From: an uncultured Ruminiclostridium sp.
Lineage (GTDB): Bacteria > Bacillota > Clostridia > Oscillospirales > Ruminococcaceae
Assembly (NCBI GenBank): GCA_947627695.1
Contig: CANQXF010000006.1
Coordinates: 83,867 to 147,866 of the forward strand
Length of the DNA stretch: 64,000 nt
Direction: 5' to 3'
Below the pieces are notes generated by a model. It worked only from the letters and a program-made list of their open reading frames with translations. It ran no database searches and was not told the DNA's origin. The position numbers and the translations under genes were made by a program. Of the stretch, positions 52,576 through 61,612 are shown in pieces (the first letter of the stretch is position 1; each line of letters begins with the position of its first letter).

Positions 52576-53556
52576 CTACATATGCGTCCTTGGGTCGGAA
52601 GCGTCGCCCAGATTTTGTCCCACAACGTACAGAACTACCGTGATTATGCCCGCTACGGCGGTAGGGCTCCAGAACTCAAAGCCCCAGCCGGGAACGCCTA
52701 TACTGGGAACTGCGCCTTGAATAAGACGACCCAGCGACATTTCGCTGATACCTATTCCGATATAGGACATAAATACCTCATAGGATATGTAAGAGGGGAG
52801 CTCGGTAGCCAGCAGAGTAACGATAACGGAGGTCATAAAGGGCAGAATGTTCTTTATGGCTATCCTGAAGGTGGAGGTGCCGAGACACCGTGACGCCAGG
52901 TTGTATTCTCTGTCACGGATAATTACCACCTGCGTTCGTATGAAGTAGGCTATCCCTATCCACCCCGTTACCGTCATAGCGAACACCAGCGTCCAGAACG
53001 AGCCGGTGAACACCATTACCATAACGGCGATAACCAGAATGTAAGGCACGTTGCCCACGATATTGTTGACCTCGGTCATTATGATATCCACTTTCTTGGA
53101 GAAGCCCCAGACAGCGCCTGCGATAACGCCGATAGTCATATTTATTGCGGCGCAGATGAACGCCAGCGAAACGGATATCCTTGCGCCGTTCCACATTGCG
53201 TCAAAGGTGGACTGACCCAGAGCGCCCGTACCAAGTATCCACTTGAGTTGGAATCCGAAATGCTCTATCGCTCCGTCGGGCGAAAGGTGCTTTGCGGCAG
53301 AATCCCTTATGTTTTCATTTACGTCATAGTTGGAGAACAATGGGTAAATGTAGGTAAATGCGATAACCAGCGCCAGGAGCAGCAGGATAACGATATTTAT
53401 TTTCTTGCGGAAAAATACTCTGAACACCGACTTCCAGTAAGAGTATCTGGGGGCGGTTATTTTTTCCGCATTCACCGCAGAATTGTCATAGGGAGCGAAC
53501 AATTCGGCGTCAGACATATTCAGATCGGACAGATCTATCAGTTCATGATTTTCCAT
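52576..53556 (-). CDS. oppC: Oligopeptide ABC permease OppC
   Basis: A 326-residue permease: N-terminal cytoplasmic part, first membrane helix about 55-75 (INIVILLLLALVIAFTYIY), then the DppC-type domain with the conserved EAA loop (AIKNILPFMTSVIV region after RCLGTSTFRI). Length is normal for OppC. It pairs with OppB in the membrane. Confidence 0.94.
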   Translation of the reverse strand: MENHELIDLSDLNMSDAELFAPYDNSAVNAEKITAPRYSYWKSVFRVFFRKKINIVILLLLALVIAFTYIYPLFSNYDVNENIRDSAAKHLSPDGAIEHFGFQLKWILGTGALGQSTFDAMWNGARISVSLAFICAAINMTIGVIAGAVWGFSKKVDIIMTEVNNIVGNVPYILVIAVMVMVFTGSFWTLVFAMTVTGWIGIAYFIRTQVVIIRDREYNLASRCLGTSTFRIAIKNILPFMTSVIVTLLATELPSYISYEVFMSYIGIGISEMSLGRLIQGAVPSIGVPGWGFEFWSPTAVAGIITVVLYVVGQNLGDASDPRTHM

Positions 53557-53560
53557 TGTG

Positions 53561-55138
53561 TTACCTCGCTTTCTCTGTAAATGAAATTCTTGGGTCTACC
53601 AGCGACATCAGTATATCTCCGAGTATCAGTGAAAGGATAGACAGCAGCGCATAGAACAGCGTCAAGCCGACGATAACGCCGTTGTCATATTGGTTGATGG
53701 CATTGGTGAGCAGGTAACCTGCGCCGGGAACAAGGTAAATGCTTTCGGTAATGATAGCTCCCACCAGCGCTCCCAGTACGCTTCCGGGAATACCGTGAAT
53801 GATAGGTATTATCGCATTTTTCAGAATATGCTTTTTGAATATCTCGCTTTCTGAAAGACCGCCCGACCTTGCAAATTTAACATAGTCGGAGTTTTGCTGG
53901 TCTATCATATAGCGGCGTACCCATTTCATCAGGTTCGCCACCGAGGGCAGAGCCAGTGAAATGATAGGCAGAATGTACATAGTCCATGTAGCCTGCTCCA
54001 GCAGGAAGGACTTAGGCAGTCCCATCATTCCGCCCAGCTCTCTGAACAGGAATATGTAAGCCAGCGAGGGAACGGCGATGATGAAAATTACATACACAGT
54101 TCCTATCTTATCCACCAGCTTGTCCTTTTTCCTCGCCATAAGTATACCCAGCGGCACGCCAAGCAGATATGCCAGAACTACCGATATGATACCGATAACG
54201 AAAGAAAATCCTGTTTTTGAGAAGTTTTCTTTATAATAATTTACGTTTGTATAATCGTCAGTGAAACGAGCTTCGTTTATTTGAGTGGAGTCCCGCGTTC
54301 CCTTGACATAAGTCGCAGTATGCAGATCTCTCGGGCTTTCCTCTGTAAGGCCCGTGGGGAAGGTCACCGTCACATTACGGTTAGGGTCCTGTCTGTCGGT
54401 AAGGGTGTGATAAATATCTATGCCCTTGTTTACCGAGTAGGAAACACCAAGATTGATGTTGAGCAGATTCTGATGTATATAAGGGAATTCCCCGTCAAAA
54501 TACAGCAGATACTTGTGCTGTGTTCCGTTGCCCATAATAGCAGGGGAGAACACCTTGTTTTCACCGTCAGTGTTGTACAGCGGGTCGAACAGGGTAAAGG
54601 TTATCCCCGTATTCTCCAGCGCCTCTCCCGTGGTATTTTCAACGTAATGGATATTGTCCACCTCGAAGAGATTCAGAAAATATTTTCCCAATCTTTCCCA
54701 GACAGGCGTATCCTTGTAAGCGAACATAGTCTGTTTCTGCTTTGTACGGCTGTCATATCCCAGACGGACTATGGTGTATCCCTTTGATTCGTATTCGTTC
54801 TTGAATTTTGCCACATATTCCTTGGCAACGTCAGAGTCCTTCTCTTCCTTTGCAGCGATTGATGCGGCCTTTGAACGAGTTTCCTCATCAATTTCTCCGT
54901 CATTTTTCAGCTGGAGCAGATAGTCGCCGTAGGGAACGTAGTCAAGATAACCGTATACCTCCCACCTCTCATATTTATAGGTGGTGAGCTGATTTCCCTG
55001 TTTTTTTGTATACTGGGGATCCTTGGCGAATATCAGGTCTCTGTTCATAAGAGAGTAGATAAGCAGCATTACGATAGCCACTACCATAACTACCGAGAAC
55101 AGACCGTGCAGTAATCTTTTCAATAAATACTTCGTCAT
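53561..55138 (-). CDS. oppB: Oligopeptide ABC permease OppB with large external loop
   Basis: A 525-residue permease. Membrane helix 1 is at about 9-30, helix 2 at about 310-333, so roughly 280 residues lie outside between them. E. coli OppB has about 70 there. The rest is standard, with the EAA loop (SGGLSESEIFKKHILKNAIIPI). A large first loop is also known in pneumococcal AmiC, so this form has precedent. The loop may touch OppA or bind ligand. The gene starts 4 nt after an oppA-oppB intergenic hairpin region. Confidence 0.92.
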   Translation of the reverse strand: MTKYLLKRLLHGLFSVVMVVAIVMLLIYSLMNRDLIFAKDPQYTKKQGNQLTTYKYERWEVYGYLDYVPYGDYLLQLKNDGEIDEETRSKAASIAAKEEKDSDVAKEYVAKFKNEYESKGYTIVRLGYDSRTKQKQTMFAYKDTPVWERLGKYFLNLFEVDNIHYVENTTGEALENTGITFTLFDPLYNTDGENKVFSPAIMGNGTQHKYLLYFDGEFPYIHQNLLNINLGVSYSVNKGIDIYHTLTDRQDPNRNVTVTFPTGLTEESPRDLHTATYVKGTRDSTQINEARFTDDYTNVNYYKENFSKTGFSFVIGIISVVLAYLLGVPLGILMARKKDKLVDKIGTVYVIFIIAVPSLAYIFLFRELGGMMGLPKSFLLEQATWTMYILPIISLALPSVANLMKWVRRYMIDQQNSDYVKFARSGGLSESEIFKKHILKNAIIPIIHGIPGSVLGALVGAIITESIYLVPGAGYLLTNAINQYDNGVIVGLTLFYALLSILSLILGDILMSLVDPRISFTEKAR

Positions 55139-55164
55139 ATCAACCTACCATAACTATGCGTAAA

Positions 55165-55192
55165 GAGGAAGACAGCGTGCACTATCTTCCTC
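55165..55192 (-). terminator. Hairpin between oppA and oppB
   Basis: Eight-base arms 55165-55172 and 55185-55192, with weak T-rich sequence after it on the minus strand. Such leaky stops commonly raise binding-protein output above the rest of the operon. Confidence 0.55.
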
Positions 55193-55239
55193 AATACACA
55201 ATGTAATATTTTCAGAATAAGACTACACTTATTCAGCGA

Positions 55240-57459
55240 TTATGCCAACAGACCCAGGCACTTGAGCATATATCCGCCGCCCTTGACCATAGTGTCAAGG
55301 TAAGTGGAAGGATCGCCGTAGTCAGGGCTCCAGCCGGAGTTCAGCTGCAGGTCGTAGTTAGCCTGATCTGCACTCTCATAATAATATGTAGCGTCCAGAT
55401 ATTCATTCTGGTCAGTGGTAGGCAGAAGATCTACTACTACCAGACCGTTTGTACCTTCCTCAATGGAGGTCTTTACAACATTGGCTCTTGCAGTCTGATA
55501 ATCACCGTCATCAATGTAAGGATAATCGATATGAACAGGATTGTCAGCAGAGATCGTATAGCCTGCTGCTGCAAGCTCTTCAACAGCCTTGTCCATATAC
55601 TTCTTAGCTTCGTCAGCATTGTACCAGCCGTCATAACCTGCGCTGGAACCTATACCGCCGTCCTGAGAAGGATCAAATACCTTCATGGGATAGCCGTCGG
55701 CAGCAATCTGATCCTGAACGATCTGACCGTAGAAAGTACCTGCGGAGTAGGTCTTGTCAGTGCCGTTGATGCTTACTGTAACATCCTCGGGAATAGTTAC
55801 AAAAGTACCGGGAGTGTAGGTATTTACCATAGAAGTATATTTCAGGTCAGCGCCTACTGTCTGCTCCAGGTAAGAACCTCTGTCAAAGGACAGTGCAAGA
55901 GCAAGACGGAAGTTCTGGCTCTGCATAGCTGCATGTGTCAGTTCCTTCATCTCGTCAGTCTGAGCGGAAACCAGCTTGGTCTCATCATTGTAGTTTGCAA
56001 ATGCAACACGCTTCAGGTTGAAGAAGCCGGGGAATGTGGATGCGTCGGTAGATGAAACGTAAGCATACTTTTCAAAGTTGCCGTCTTCCTTTGCCAGAGC
56101 GAGAGCAGCGGAGTTCAAACCGCAGCCGTCGATAACACCCTGCTTAAACTTATCGTAAGAATCGGTAGCAGTCTGGGTGTCGATATAGATCCAAGTGATC
56201 TTGTCAAGGTTGATGTTGTCCTTGTTCCAGTAGGAATCGTTCTTTTCAAACACGATAGTGTTGTTTGCAACCATACTGGAGATGATGTAAGGACCGCAGT
56301 AAGCTACGGTATCCTTGCTGGTGCCGTAAGTACCGGAGTCGTTGTTAGCAAAACCGAACTTGCCGCCCAGACTCTCATAATAAGCACGGTTCAGGGGAGC
56401 AAATACGCTGTAACCGAACATTGTTTCAAAATAGTTAGCAGGCTGAGTAAGAGTGTACTCAACAGTGTAATCGTCAACAGCCTTAACGCCTACTGTACCG
56501 AAATCTTCAGTGTAGTTTTCGCTTTCAGGGTCGATGTAGTCATGTACACCTACGATAAGACCGTCAACCAGCCAGCTCAGACCGCCGGTGGGGTCGTCAA
56601 GCATATGCTGGAAACCTGCCAGAAAGTCGTCAGCGGTAACTTCGCCGATCTCAGCGCCGGTGGAGTCAACCCACTTAACGCCCTGACGGAGCTTGAAGGT
56701 GTAGGTCAGACCGTCGTCGGAAACTTCCCAGGACTCTGCCAGAGCAGGAGTCAGTTCGTTTTCGTCGTTGTACTCGATCAGTCCGTCAAAGGTGTTTACC
56801 ATAACTTCAACATCCACAGCCTTAGATGACATAAAGATATCCAAAGTCTGAGGATCGGAGGAATAGCCCTTTGAATAGGTTCTTTGAAGTTCGTAGCCCT
56901 TTTCTTCAAGGAACTTCTTAGCCTCTGCTTCGTATGTACCTGTGCCCTTCTTTTCTGCGTACAGAGCCTTCAGAGCGTCTCTGTCCTCAGTTGTGATAGG
57001 TTCGGTGCAAACCAGGGCATTGTGCTCTCTGTTGGAGTCATTACCCCAGAGCACAGGAGAAATGGTGTAGGGCGCTACCTTGGAGATAGCGTAGTTACCG
57101 CCGTTTGCCTGTGTGGGGATCATAACGCCGGATTCAAGCATTTTTGCTTCTGCGATAGCCATAAGAGCAAATCTTTCAGCTACGCTGTCAGCTTCCTTAG
57201 CTTTAGCATAGGTTTCGTAAAATTCGCCCAGAGCCTGATCGTAGATCTCTTCGTCGTCATCGCTGATGACAAGCTCTTTTGTTTCTTCTTCGGGAGCAGT
57301 AGTGCCGTCGCTGGATTCATCGCCGCTGTTGTCGGCAGGTTCGCTGGCGCTGCTGTCGCTCGAATCATTAGGATTTGTGGTATTCTCGGAGCAAGCTGCC
57401 AGAGAGGTTACTGCCAGAGCAGCGGCGAGAATAAGACACAAAATTCTCTTTGCCTTCAT
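55240..57459 (-). CDS. oppA: Oligopeptide-binding lipoprotein OppA, apparently circularly permuted
   Basis: Family 5 solute-binding lipoprotein with lipobox LAAC (Cys23) and an acidic Ser/Asp linker to about residue 62. Residues 70-155 ([40 protein letters not shown]) match what is normally the C-terminal end of these proteins. The usual N-terminal start ([17 protein letters not shown]) comes only after residue 190. The protein then runs through the domain and stops at [20 protein letters not shown], just where the missing C-terminal part would begin. So the order is C-part, linker, rest of domain: a circular permutation. The total of 739 residues fits. Peptide specificity is unknown. Confidence 0.93.
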   Translation of the reverse strand: MKAKRILCLILAAALAVTSLAACSENTTNPNDSSDSSASEPADNSGDESSDGTTAPEEETKELVISDDDEEIYDQALGEFYETYAKAKEADSVAERFALMAIAEAKMLESGVMIPTQANGGNYAISKVAPYTISPVLWGNDSNREHNALVCTEPITTEDRDALKALYAEKKGTGTYEAEAKKFLEEKGYELQRTYSKGYSSDPQTLDIFMSSKAVDVEVMVNTFDGLIEYNDENELTPALAESWEVSDDGLTYTFKLRQGVKWVDSTGAEIGEVTADDFLAGFQHMLDDPTGGLSWLVDGLIVGVHDYIDPESENYTEDFGTVGVKAVDDYTVEYTLTQPANYFETMFGYSVFAPLNRAYYESLGGKFGFANNDSGTYGTSKDTVAYCGPYIISSMVANNTIVFEKNDSYWNKDNINLDKITWIYIDTQTATDSYDKFKQGVIDGCGLNSAALALAKEDGNFEKYAYVSSTDASTFPGFFNLKRVAFANYNDETKLVSAQTDEMKELTHAAMQSQNFRLALALSFDRGSYLEQTVGADLKYTSMVNTYTPGTFVTIPEDVTVSINGTDKTYSAGTFYGQIVQDQIAADGYPMKVFDPSQDGGIGSSAGYDGWYNADEAKKYMDKAVEELAAAGYTISADNPVHIDYPYIDDGDYQTARANVVKTSIEEGTNGLVVVDLLPTTDQNEYLDATYYYESADQANYDLQLNSGWSPDYGDPSTYLDTMVKGGGYMLKCLGLLA

Positions 57460-57570
57460 AAAGAAGATCTCCTTTCACTGTTTTAGGTTTTACTGTTATT
57501 GGATAATGTAAAGCATTTTGTTGTTTCTCTGCTTGCCCGTAATAAAAACAAGCATATCCAATTGACACAT

Positions 57571-57599
57571 ATTATACACCGAGGTAAAATATTTGTCAA
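57571..57599 (-). promoter_or_regulatory. Consensus promoter of the opp operon
   Basis: Minus strand TTGACA (57594-57599), 17-bp spacer, TATAAT (57571-57576), perfect in both boxes. The leader to the oppA start is about 105 nt. Confidence 0.87.
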
Positions 57600-57746
57600 T
57601 ATTTATTGCAACATTTTTTCACCTGATAATGCATTTTTGCCGTTTTCATATTTCCTCGGCATTTTAAAATATCGTTTTTGTGAAAGTTTTACAAACAAAT
57701 TATGCAATTTTTCCCTTTTCAAAATTCATACTTGGGTGAATATTAT

Positions 57747-57776
57747 AAAAAAGGGACGTGTGAAACGCCCCTTTTA
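57747..57776 (-). terminator. Terminator after pepF
   Basis: Arms near 57747-57758 and 57766-57776 pair with one mismatch (AAAAGGG/CCCTTTT core). The minus strand continues with T residues. Confidence 0.7.
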
Positions 57777-57789
57777 TTATAAATTGTAT

Positions 57790-59493
57790 TTATACTATAC
57801 CCGTCATATCGTATTCGCTCAGCCATTTAGCCGCCGCCTCGCAGACGCCCTTCAGACATTCCTCGCCGAAAGGACTTTCCAGTCCTGCGTTTTCAAGCAG
57901 CTTTGTGAACTCGTGGCTTCCGCCCTGCTTTGTATAAGCCATATACTTTTCCCAAGCCTCTTTCCTGTCCTTTTGCAGCAGCGCCCAGAACTGGAGAGAA
58001 ACCGTCTGCGCCAGACAGTAGTCGATATAGTAGAACGGGCTGGAATAAATGTGGTGTTGTCTTTGCCAGCCCTCGCCGTCGCTGTAAAAGGGAATTTCGC
58101 CGTCCAGCTTTACCCAAGGCATATAAACGCCAAGCAGCTCCTTCCAGCATTGATGGCGCTGCGCGGGGGTAAATTCGGGGTGAGCGTACATCTCGTGCTG
58201 GAAATGGTCCACCATAGTGCCGTATGGGATAAAGGTCAGCGCCGCCGACAGGTGACTGTAACGGAATTTTCTTGCGTCATCGCCGAAAAATCCCTCCGCC
58301 CATGGCCACGCCATAAATTCCATAGACATGGAGTGCACCTCGCACGCCTCCATAGTGGGCAGGGAGTAGGACATGGGAACTCTCTTCCTGTTCAGCCAGG
58401 CGGCAAAGGCGTGACCTGCCTCGTGGGTCACCACCTCAACGTCCCCCTGCGTACCGTTGAAGTTTGCAAAGATGAACGGCGTTTCGTACAGAGGTAATTC
58501 CGTGCAATAGCCGCCTGCCTGCTTGCCCTCGGTGGAGAGAACGTCAAGCATCTCGTTTTCCAGCATAAAGCGGAAGAATTCTCCCGTTTCGGGGGAAAGC
58601 TCGTCGTAGAACTTCTTTCCCTGCGCCAGAATATCGTCGGGCGTGCCTACGGGTCTGGGATTTCCCGAGCGAAATTCCAGAGCGTTGTCCGCAAAGCTCA
58701 TAGGATATTCTTTCCCGAGGCGCTTTGCCTGCTCCTTGTAAATGCTGTCCGCCACGGGAACAAGATATTTCACAACTGCACTGCGGAATTTTTCCACGTC
58801 GTTCTTGTCATAGCAGTTGCGGTTCATTCTGTAATAGCCGAGAGTGGTATAGCCCTCATAGCCTAATTTTTTGCCCATTTTGTCACGCAGCTTTACCAGC
58901 TTGTCGTATATCTCGTCCAGCTTTGCCTGATTGTCCTTGTACCACTGACCCTCCGCCTTCCATGCGGCAAGGCGCTTAGCGTCGTCGGGGTCGGTCTTGA
59001 AGGGAGTAAGCTGAGAAAGAGTGTATATCTTCCCCTCAAATGGTATCTGGGCGGACGCCAGCAGCTTTTCATATTCCTGCGTAAGGTCGTTTTCCTGCTG
59101 CAATTCGGGGATTATCTCAGGGGAAAAGCACTTGAGCTGTATCTCCGCATTTTTGAACAGCAAATCGCCGTATTCCGCTTCAAAGTCCTTTCTGAAAGGA
59201 GAAGCAAGCAGTGCCAGCGTCCATTGCTGAGAGTATTCGTCCAGCTCGGGAACGGCTGAGTTCCAGAAAAGCTCCTCACCGTTGTAAAACTCGTCTCTCG
59301 TATCTATGCTGTGCCTTACGCTTGCTAAAGTGTAAAGAGTCTGGAGCACCTTGTCGTTTTCCTGATCCTCAAGAAAGACCGCCTTTGCCTCCTCATAGCT
59401 TTTTGCGTCCTTAAGCCTTTGGTTCAGCTCCGCCTGCTTTGCTTTGAGCTGTTCAAGGTCGGGGCGCTGATATGGCATTTCGGAAAATTTCAT
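57790..59493 (-). CDS. M3 family oligoendopeptidase (PepF type)
   Basis: Zinc oligopeptidase of 567 residues that cuts short peptides in the cytoplasm. The active-site motif is VTHEAGHAFAAW (HExxH), with the third ligand in MEACEVHSMSMEFMAW. No signal peptide. ATG 59493 follows CGGAGGAG. It stands directly upstream of the opp operon on the same strand, with its own terminator, so import and hydrolysis of peptides are plausibly paired. Confidence 0.93.
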   Translation of the reverse strand: MKFSEMPYQRPDLEQLKAKQAELNQRLKDAKSYEEAKAVFLEDQENDKVLQTLYTLASVRHSIDTRDEFYNGEELFWNSAVPELDEYSQQWTLALLASPFRKDFEAEYGDLLFKNAEIQLKCFSPEIIPELQQENDLTQEYEKLLASAQIPFEGKIYTLSQLTPFKTDPDDAKRLAAWKAEGQWYKDNQAKLDEIYDKLVKLRDKMGKKLGYEGYTTLGYYRMNRNCYDKNDVEKFRSAVVKYLVPVADSIYKEQAKRLGKEYPMSFADNALEFRSGNPRPVGTPDDILAQGKKFYDELSPETGEFFRFMLENEMLDVLSTEGKQAGGYCTELPLYETPFIFANFNGTQGDVEVVTHEAGHAFAAWLNRKRVPMSYSLPTMEACEVHSMSMEFMAWPWAEGFFGDDARKFRYSHLSAALTFIPYGTMVDHFQHEMYAHPEFTPAQRHQCWKELLGVYMPWVKLDGEIPFYSDGEGWQRQHHIYSSPFYYIDYCLAQTVSLQFWALLQKDRKEAWEKYMAYTKQGGSHEFTKLLENAGLESPFGEECLKGVCEAAAKWLSEYDMTGIV

Positions 59494-59531
59494 ATTTTTC
59501 TCCTCCGCTTTCAAAAATTAACATTACATTT

Positions 59532-59559
59532 ATTATAGTGTATTATAAAGTTTTGTCAA
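59532..59559 (-). promoter_or_regulatory. Probable promoter of the oligopeptidase gene
   Basis: Minus strand TTGACA (59554-59559), 16-bp spacer, TATAAT (59532-59537). Confidence 0.7.
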
Positions 59560-59576
59560 GAGAAAAAGAGAAAATT

Positions 59577-60128
59577 TTACCTGTTTCCCACAGTGAATTT
59601 TCTTACTGCGGCTTTTGCCGCCATTGCGCCGAGATATGCCGCGGCAAGGCTTGCAAAGTCCTTTATCAAAAACGGCACGCTCACCGTCAGGAACGACTGC
59701 ACAAAGTCTATCCCCATCAGCAAAGCGTACTGCGCCGCCCCGAAGATATGGCAGACCAGTATCCCGCCTGCTCCCGTCAGCAGGCGCAGTGCCGTCCTCG
59801 CAGGCATTCTGAGCCGCCCGTACTCTATCCCGCACAAAAGCGCCAGCGGGATAAATCCGAAAATAAATCCTCCCGTAACGCCCAGCAAAGCGGCAAGCCC
59901 GCCCTTGAACCCCGCAAACACTGGAACGCCCACAGCTCCCACTAAAATGTACACGATCATCGCCGCCGTCCCCTTTTTCGCCCCCAGAAAATACCCGCAA
60001 AGCGCCACCGCAAAGGTTTGCAGTGAAACAGGAACGCCGAACGGTGTTGGAATGGAAAGCTGTGACATCACGGCAGTCACCGCCGCAAACAGCGCAATAA
60101 GCACTAAATCAACAGTTTTTATCTTCAT
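59577..60128 (-). CDS. bioY: Biotin transporter substrate-binding subunit BioY
   Basis: A 183-residue ECF-type S component with six membrane helices. The family features are LIALFAAVTAVMSQLSIPTPFGVPVSLQ at the N-terminus and GAVGVPVFAGFKGGLAALLGVTGGFIFGF. ATG 60128 is preferred because AAAGGA lies 6 nt upstream. It directly follows birA, so biotin sensing and uptake share one transcript. ECF energising subunits are not in this window. Confidence 0.94.
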   Translation of the reverse strand: MKIKTVDLVLIALFAAVTAVMSQLSIPTPFGVPVSLQTFAVALCGYFLGAKKGTAAMIVYILVGAVGVPVFAGFKGGLAALLGVTGGFIFGFIPLALLCGIEYGRLRMPARTALRLLTGAGGILVCHIFGAAQYALLMGIDFVQSFLTVSVPFLIKDFASLAAAYLGAMAAKAAVRKFTVGNR

Positions 60129-60143
60129 AATTTTTCCTTTCAT

Positions 60144-61094
60144 TTACAGCTTCACCGACACCTCACCCGAGTCGAGGGCGTCTGTTTTTCCCTCAAAGCT
60201 GACTATCAGCCGCCCCTTTTCGTCTATATCAACGGCTTCTGCGACGTGAGGAACGCCGTTTTTCACAAAGCTGACCTGTTTTCCCAGCACGAGGGACTTT
60301 GACTTGTATTCGGCGATATTTTCCTCTCTCGACCTGTCAAGGCAGAAATTCAGCTCTCGCCATACCGCCGCCGCCAGCTTTGCGCGGGGGATATCCGCAC
60401 ATATGCTCCCCGCCTTTTTTTCAAGCCCGTCGGGGAAATCCTCAGTGGAAATATTTATCCCTATCCCCGTCACCACGCTGTCAAGCTGTCCGCTTTCAAA
60501 ATCAACGGTTGCCTCCGACAGTATGCCGCATATCTTTTTCCCCTCAAGATAAACATCATTAACCCATTTTATCAGCGGTCTTGCGCCTGAGAGCTCCTCC
60601 ACCGCCCTGCACACTGCGCACCCCGCGCATATGGTAAATGTGTCCGTTTCCGCTTTATGCATTTCGGGCCGCAGTACAACAGTCATATACAGCCCGCTTT
60701 TCGGCGGGGAATAAAAGCTGTTCCCCCGCCGCCCCCTGCCTGCCGTCTGGGTCACGGCAATGACCGTCGTCCCGTCGGGAGCACCGTCCGCCGCCAGCTT
60801 TTTTGCGTAGGTATTTGTGGAATCCACCTCCTGCAAAATGATAAGGGGTATATCCCTGTTTTTCGGTGGGAGGAACGCCCTTACCGCCCCCTCGGACAGC
60901 AGGTCGCCGCTGCTTTGCAGGGAATAGCCTCTGCTTTGCCCCGCCTTTATCTCAACTCCGTCGGCGATAAGCGAATTTACCGCCTTCCACACGGCGGTGC
61001 GGCTGACGCCAAGCCTGTCCGCCAGCTCTTGCCCCGAAAATTCCTTTCCCTCGCCGTTTATAAGTATCTGCAACAATTCTTCCTTAACGCTCAT
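60144..61094 (-). CDS. birA: Bifunctional biotin ligase/repressor BirA
   Basis: Joins biotin to carboxylases and represses biotin genes when bound to biotinyl-AMP. An N-terminal winged helix (FSGQELADRLGVSRTAVWKAVNSL) marks the repressor form, followed by the ligase domain (DSTNTYAKKLAADG, TQTAGRGRRGNSFYSPPKSGLYMT, IKWVNDVYLEGKKICGIL). ATG 61094 follows GCGGAGG. Length 316 is typical. Its promoter lies under a GTTGAC-type palindrome. Confidence 0.95.
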   Translation of the reverse strand: MSVKEELLQILINGEGKEFSGQELADRLGVSRTAVWKAVNSLIADGVEIKAGQSRGYSLQSSGDLLSEGAVRAFLPPKNRDIPLIILQEVDSTNTYAKKLAADGAPDGTTVIAVTQTAGRGRRGNSFYSPPKSGLYMTVVLRPEMHKAETDTFTICAGCAVCRAVEELSGARPLIKWVNDVYLEGKKICGILSEATVDFESGQLDSVVTGIGINISTEDFPDGLEKKAGSICADIPRAKLAAAVWRELNFCLDRSREENIAEYKSKSLVLGKQVSFVKNGVPHVAEAVDIDEKGRLIVSFEGKTDALDSGEVSVKL

Positions 61095-61114
61095 ATCATT
61101 TTCCTCCGCAGTTG

Positions 61115-61143
61115 ATGATAACATATTTTTACATCATTGTCAA
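61115..61143 (-). promoter_or_regulatory. Promoter of birA-bioY
   Basis: Minus strand TTGACA (61138-61143), 17-bp spacer, TATCAT (61115-61120). The operator palindrome covers its -35 box. Confidence 0.78.
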
Positions 61144-61167
61144 CCCCAATTAAAAATAAGTTGACAA
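61137..61167. promoter_or_regulatory. BirA operator
   Basis: Inverted repeat TTGTCAAC (61137-61144) and GTTGACAA (61160-61167) with 15-bp spacer, the layout of Firmicutes BirA boxes. A second overlapping palindrome GTTGAC/GTCAAC lies at 61160-61176. Confidence 0.75.
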
Positions 61168-61185
61168 AAGGTCAACAACAGACTA

Positions 61186-61214
61186 TTGACTTTTCTGTAA
61201 TATTTTGGTAAAAT
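61186..61214 (+). promoter_or_regulatory. Probable promoter of the YerC-like gene
   Basis: TTGACT (61186-61191), 17-bp spacer, TAAAAT (61209-61214). Divergent from the birA promoter. Confidence 0.6.
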
Positions 61215-61288
61215 ATAATTACACGCAGTAATATTTTTACAGCGTAACGCAATACAAAAATAAAAAACAGAAAGTAAGGCGTCATAAA

Positions 61289-61612
61289 GTGAATATTCAC
61301 AACAAAATGAACGAAGAGGACATCAAGTATTTGATGCAGGCAGTCCTTATGCTGGAAACGGCTGATGAATGTGAGAGCTTTTTCCAGGATCTCTGCACTA
61401 TGCCTGAAATAATTTCGCTGTCCCAGCGGCTCAGGGTGGCAAAGCTGTTGTCCGAGGATATGATATACAGCGACGTTACCGAGCAGACAGGCGCTTCCAC
61501 CGCCACCATAAGCAGGGTGAACCGCGCTCTGAATTACGGCAAGGGCGGGTACAGGCTTGTGCTTGAACGTATGAAGGAAAAAGAAAGCAAGAAAAAGAAG
61601 AAGGTAAAATGA
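61289..61612 (+). CDS. YerC/YecD family TrpR-like regulator
   Basis: A 107-residue TrpR-superfamily DNA-binding protein: MTPEIISLSQRL-like segment (LCTMPEIISLSQRLRVAKLL), then the helix-turn-helix YSDVTEQTGASTATISRVNRAL. Start GTG 61289 is supported by AAGTAAGG 9 nt upstream. It overlaps the methyltransferase gene by 4 nt. The regulated genes are not known. Confidence 0.9.
   Translation: MNIHNKMNEEDIKYLMQAVLMLETADECESFFQDLCTMPEIISLSQRLRVAKLLSEDMIYSDVTEQTGASTATISRVNRALNYGKGGYRLVLERMKEKESKKKKKVK

Larger units (their letters stand above)
57460..57789. other. oppA upstream region and pepF terminator region
   Basis: A gene-free, AT-rich stretch of 330 bp holding the oppA promoter (57571-57599), an upstream tract with poly-T blocks, and the pepF terminator (57747-57776). 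I see no operator palindrome beyond ATTGACACATATTATACACC overlapping the promoter. Confidence 0.6.

Noticed and set aside
55240..55300. OppA as a C-terminally truncated pseudogene
   Set aside because: The missing C-terminal segment is present at the N-terminus in frame, and the gene has an intact promoter and operon.
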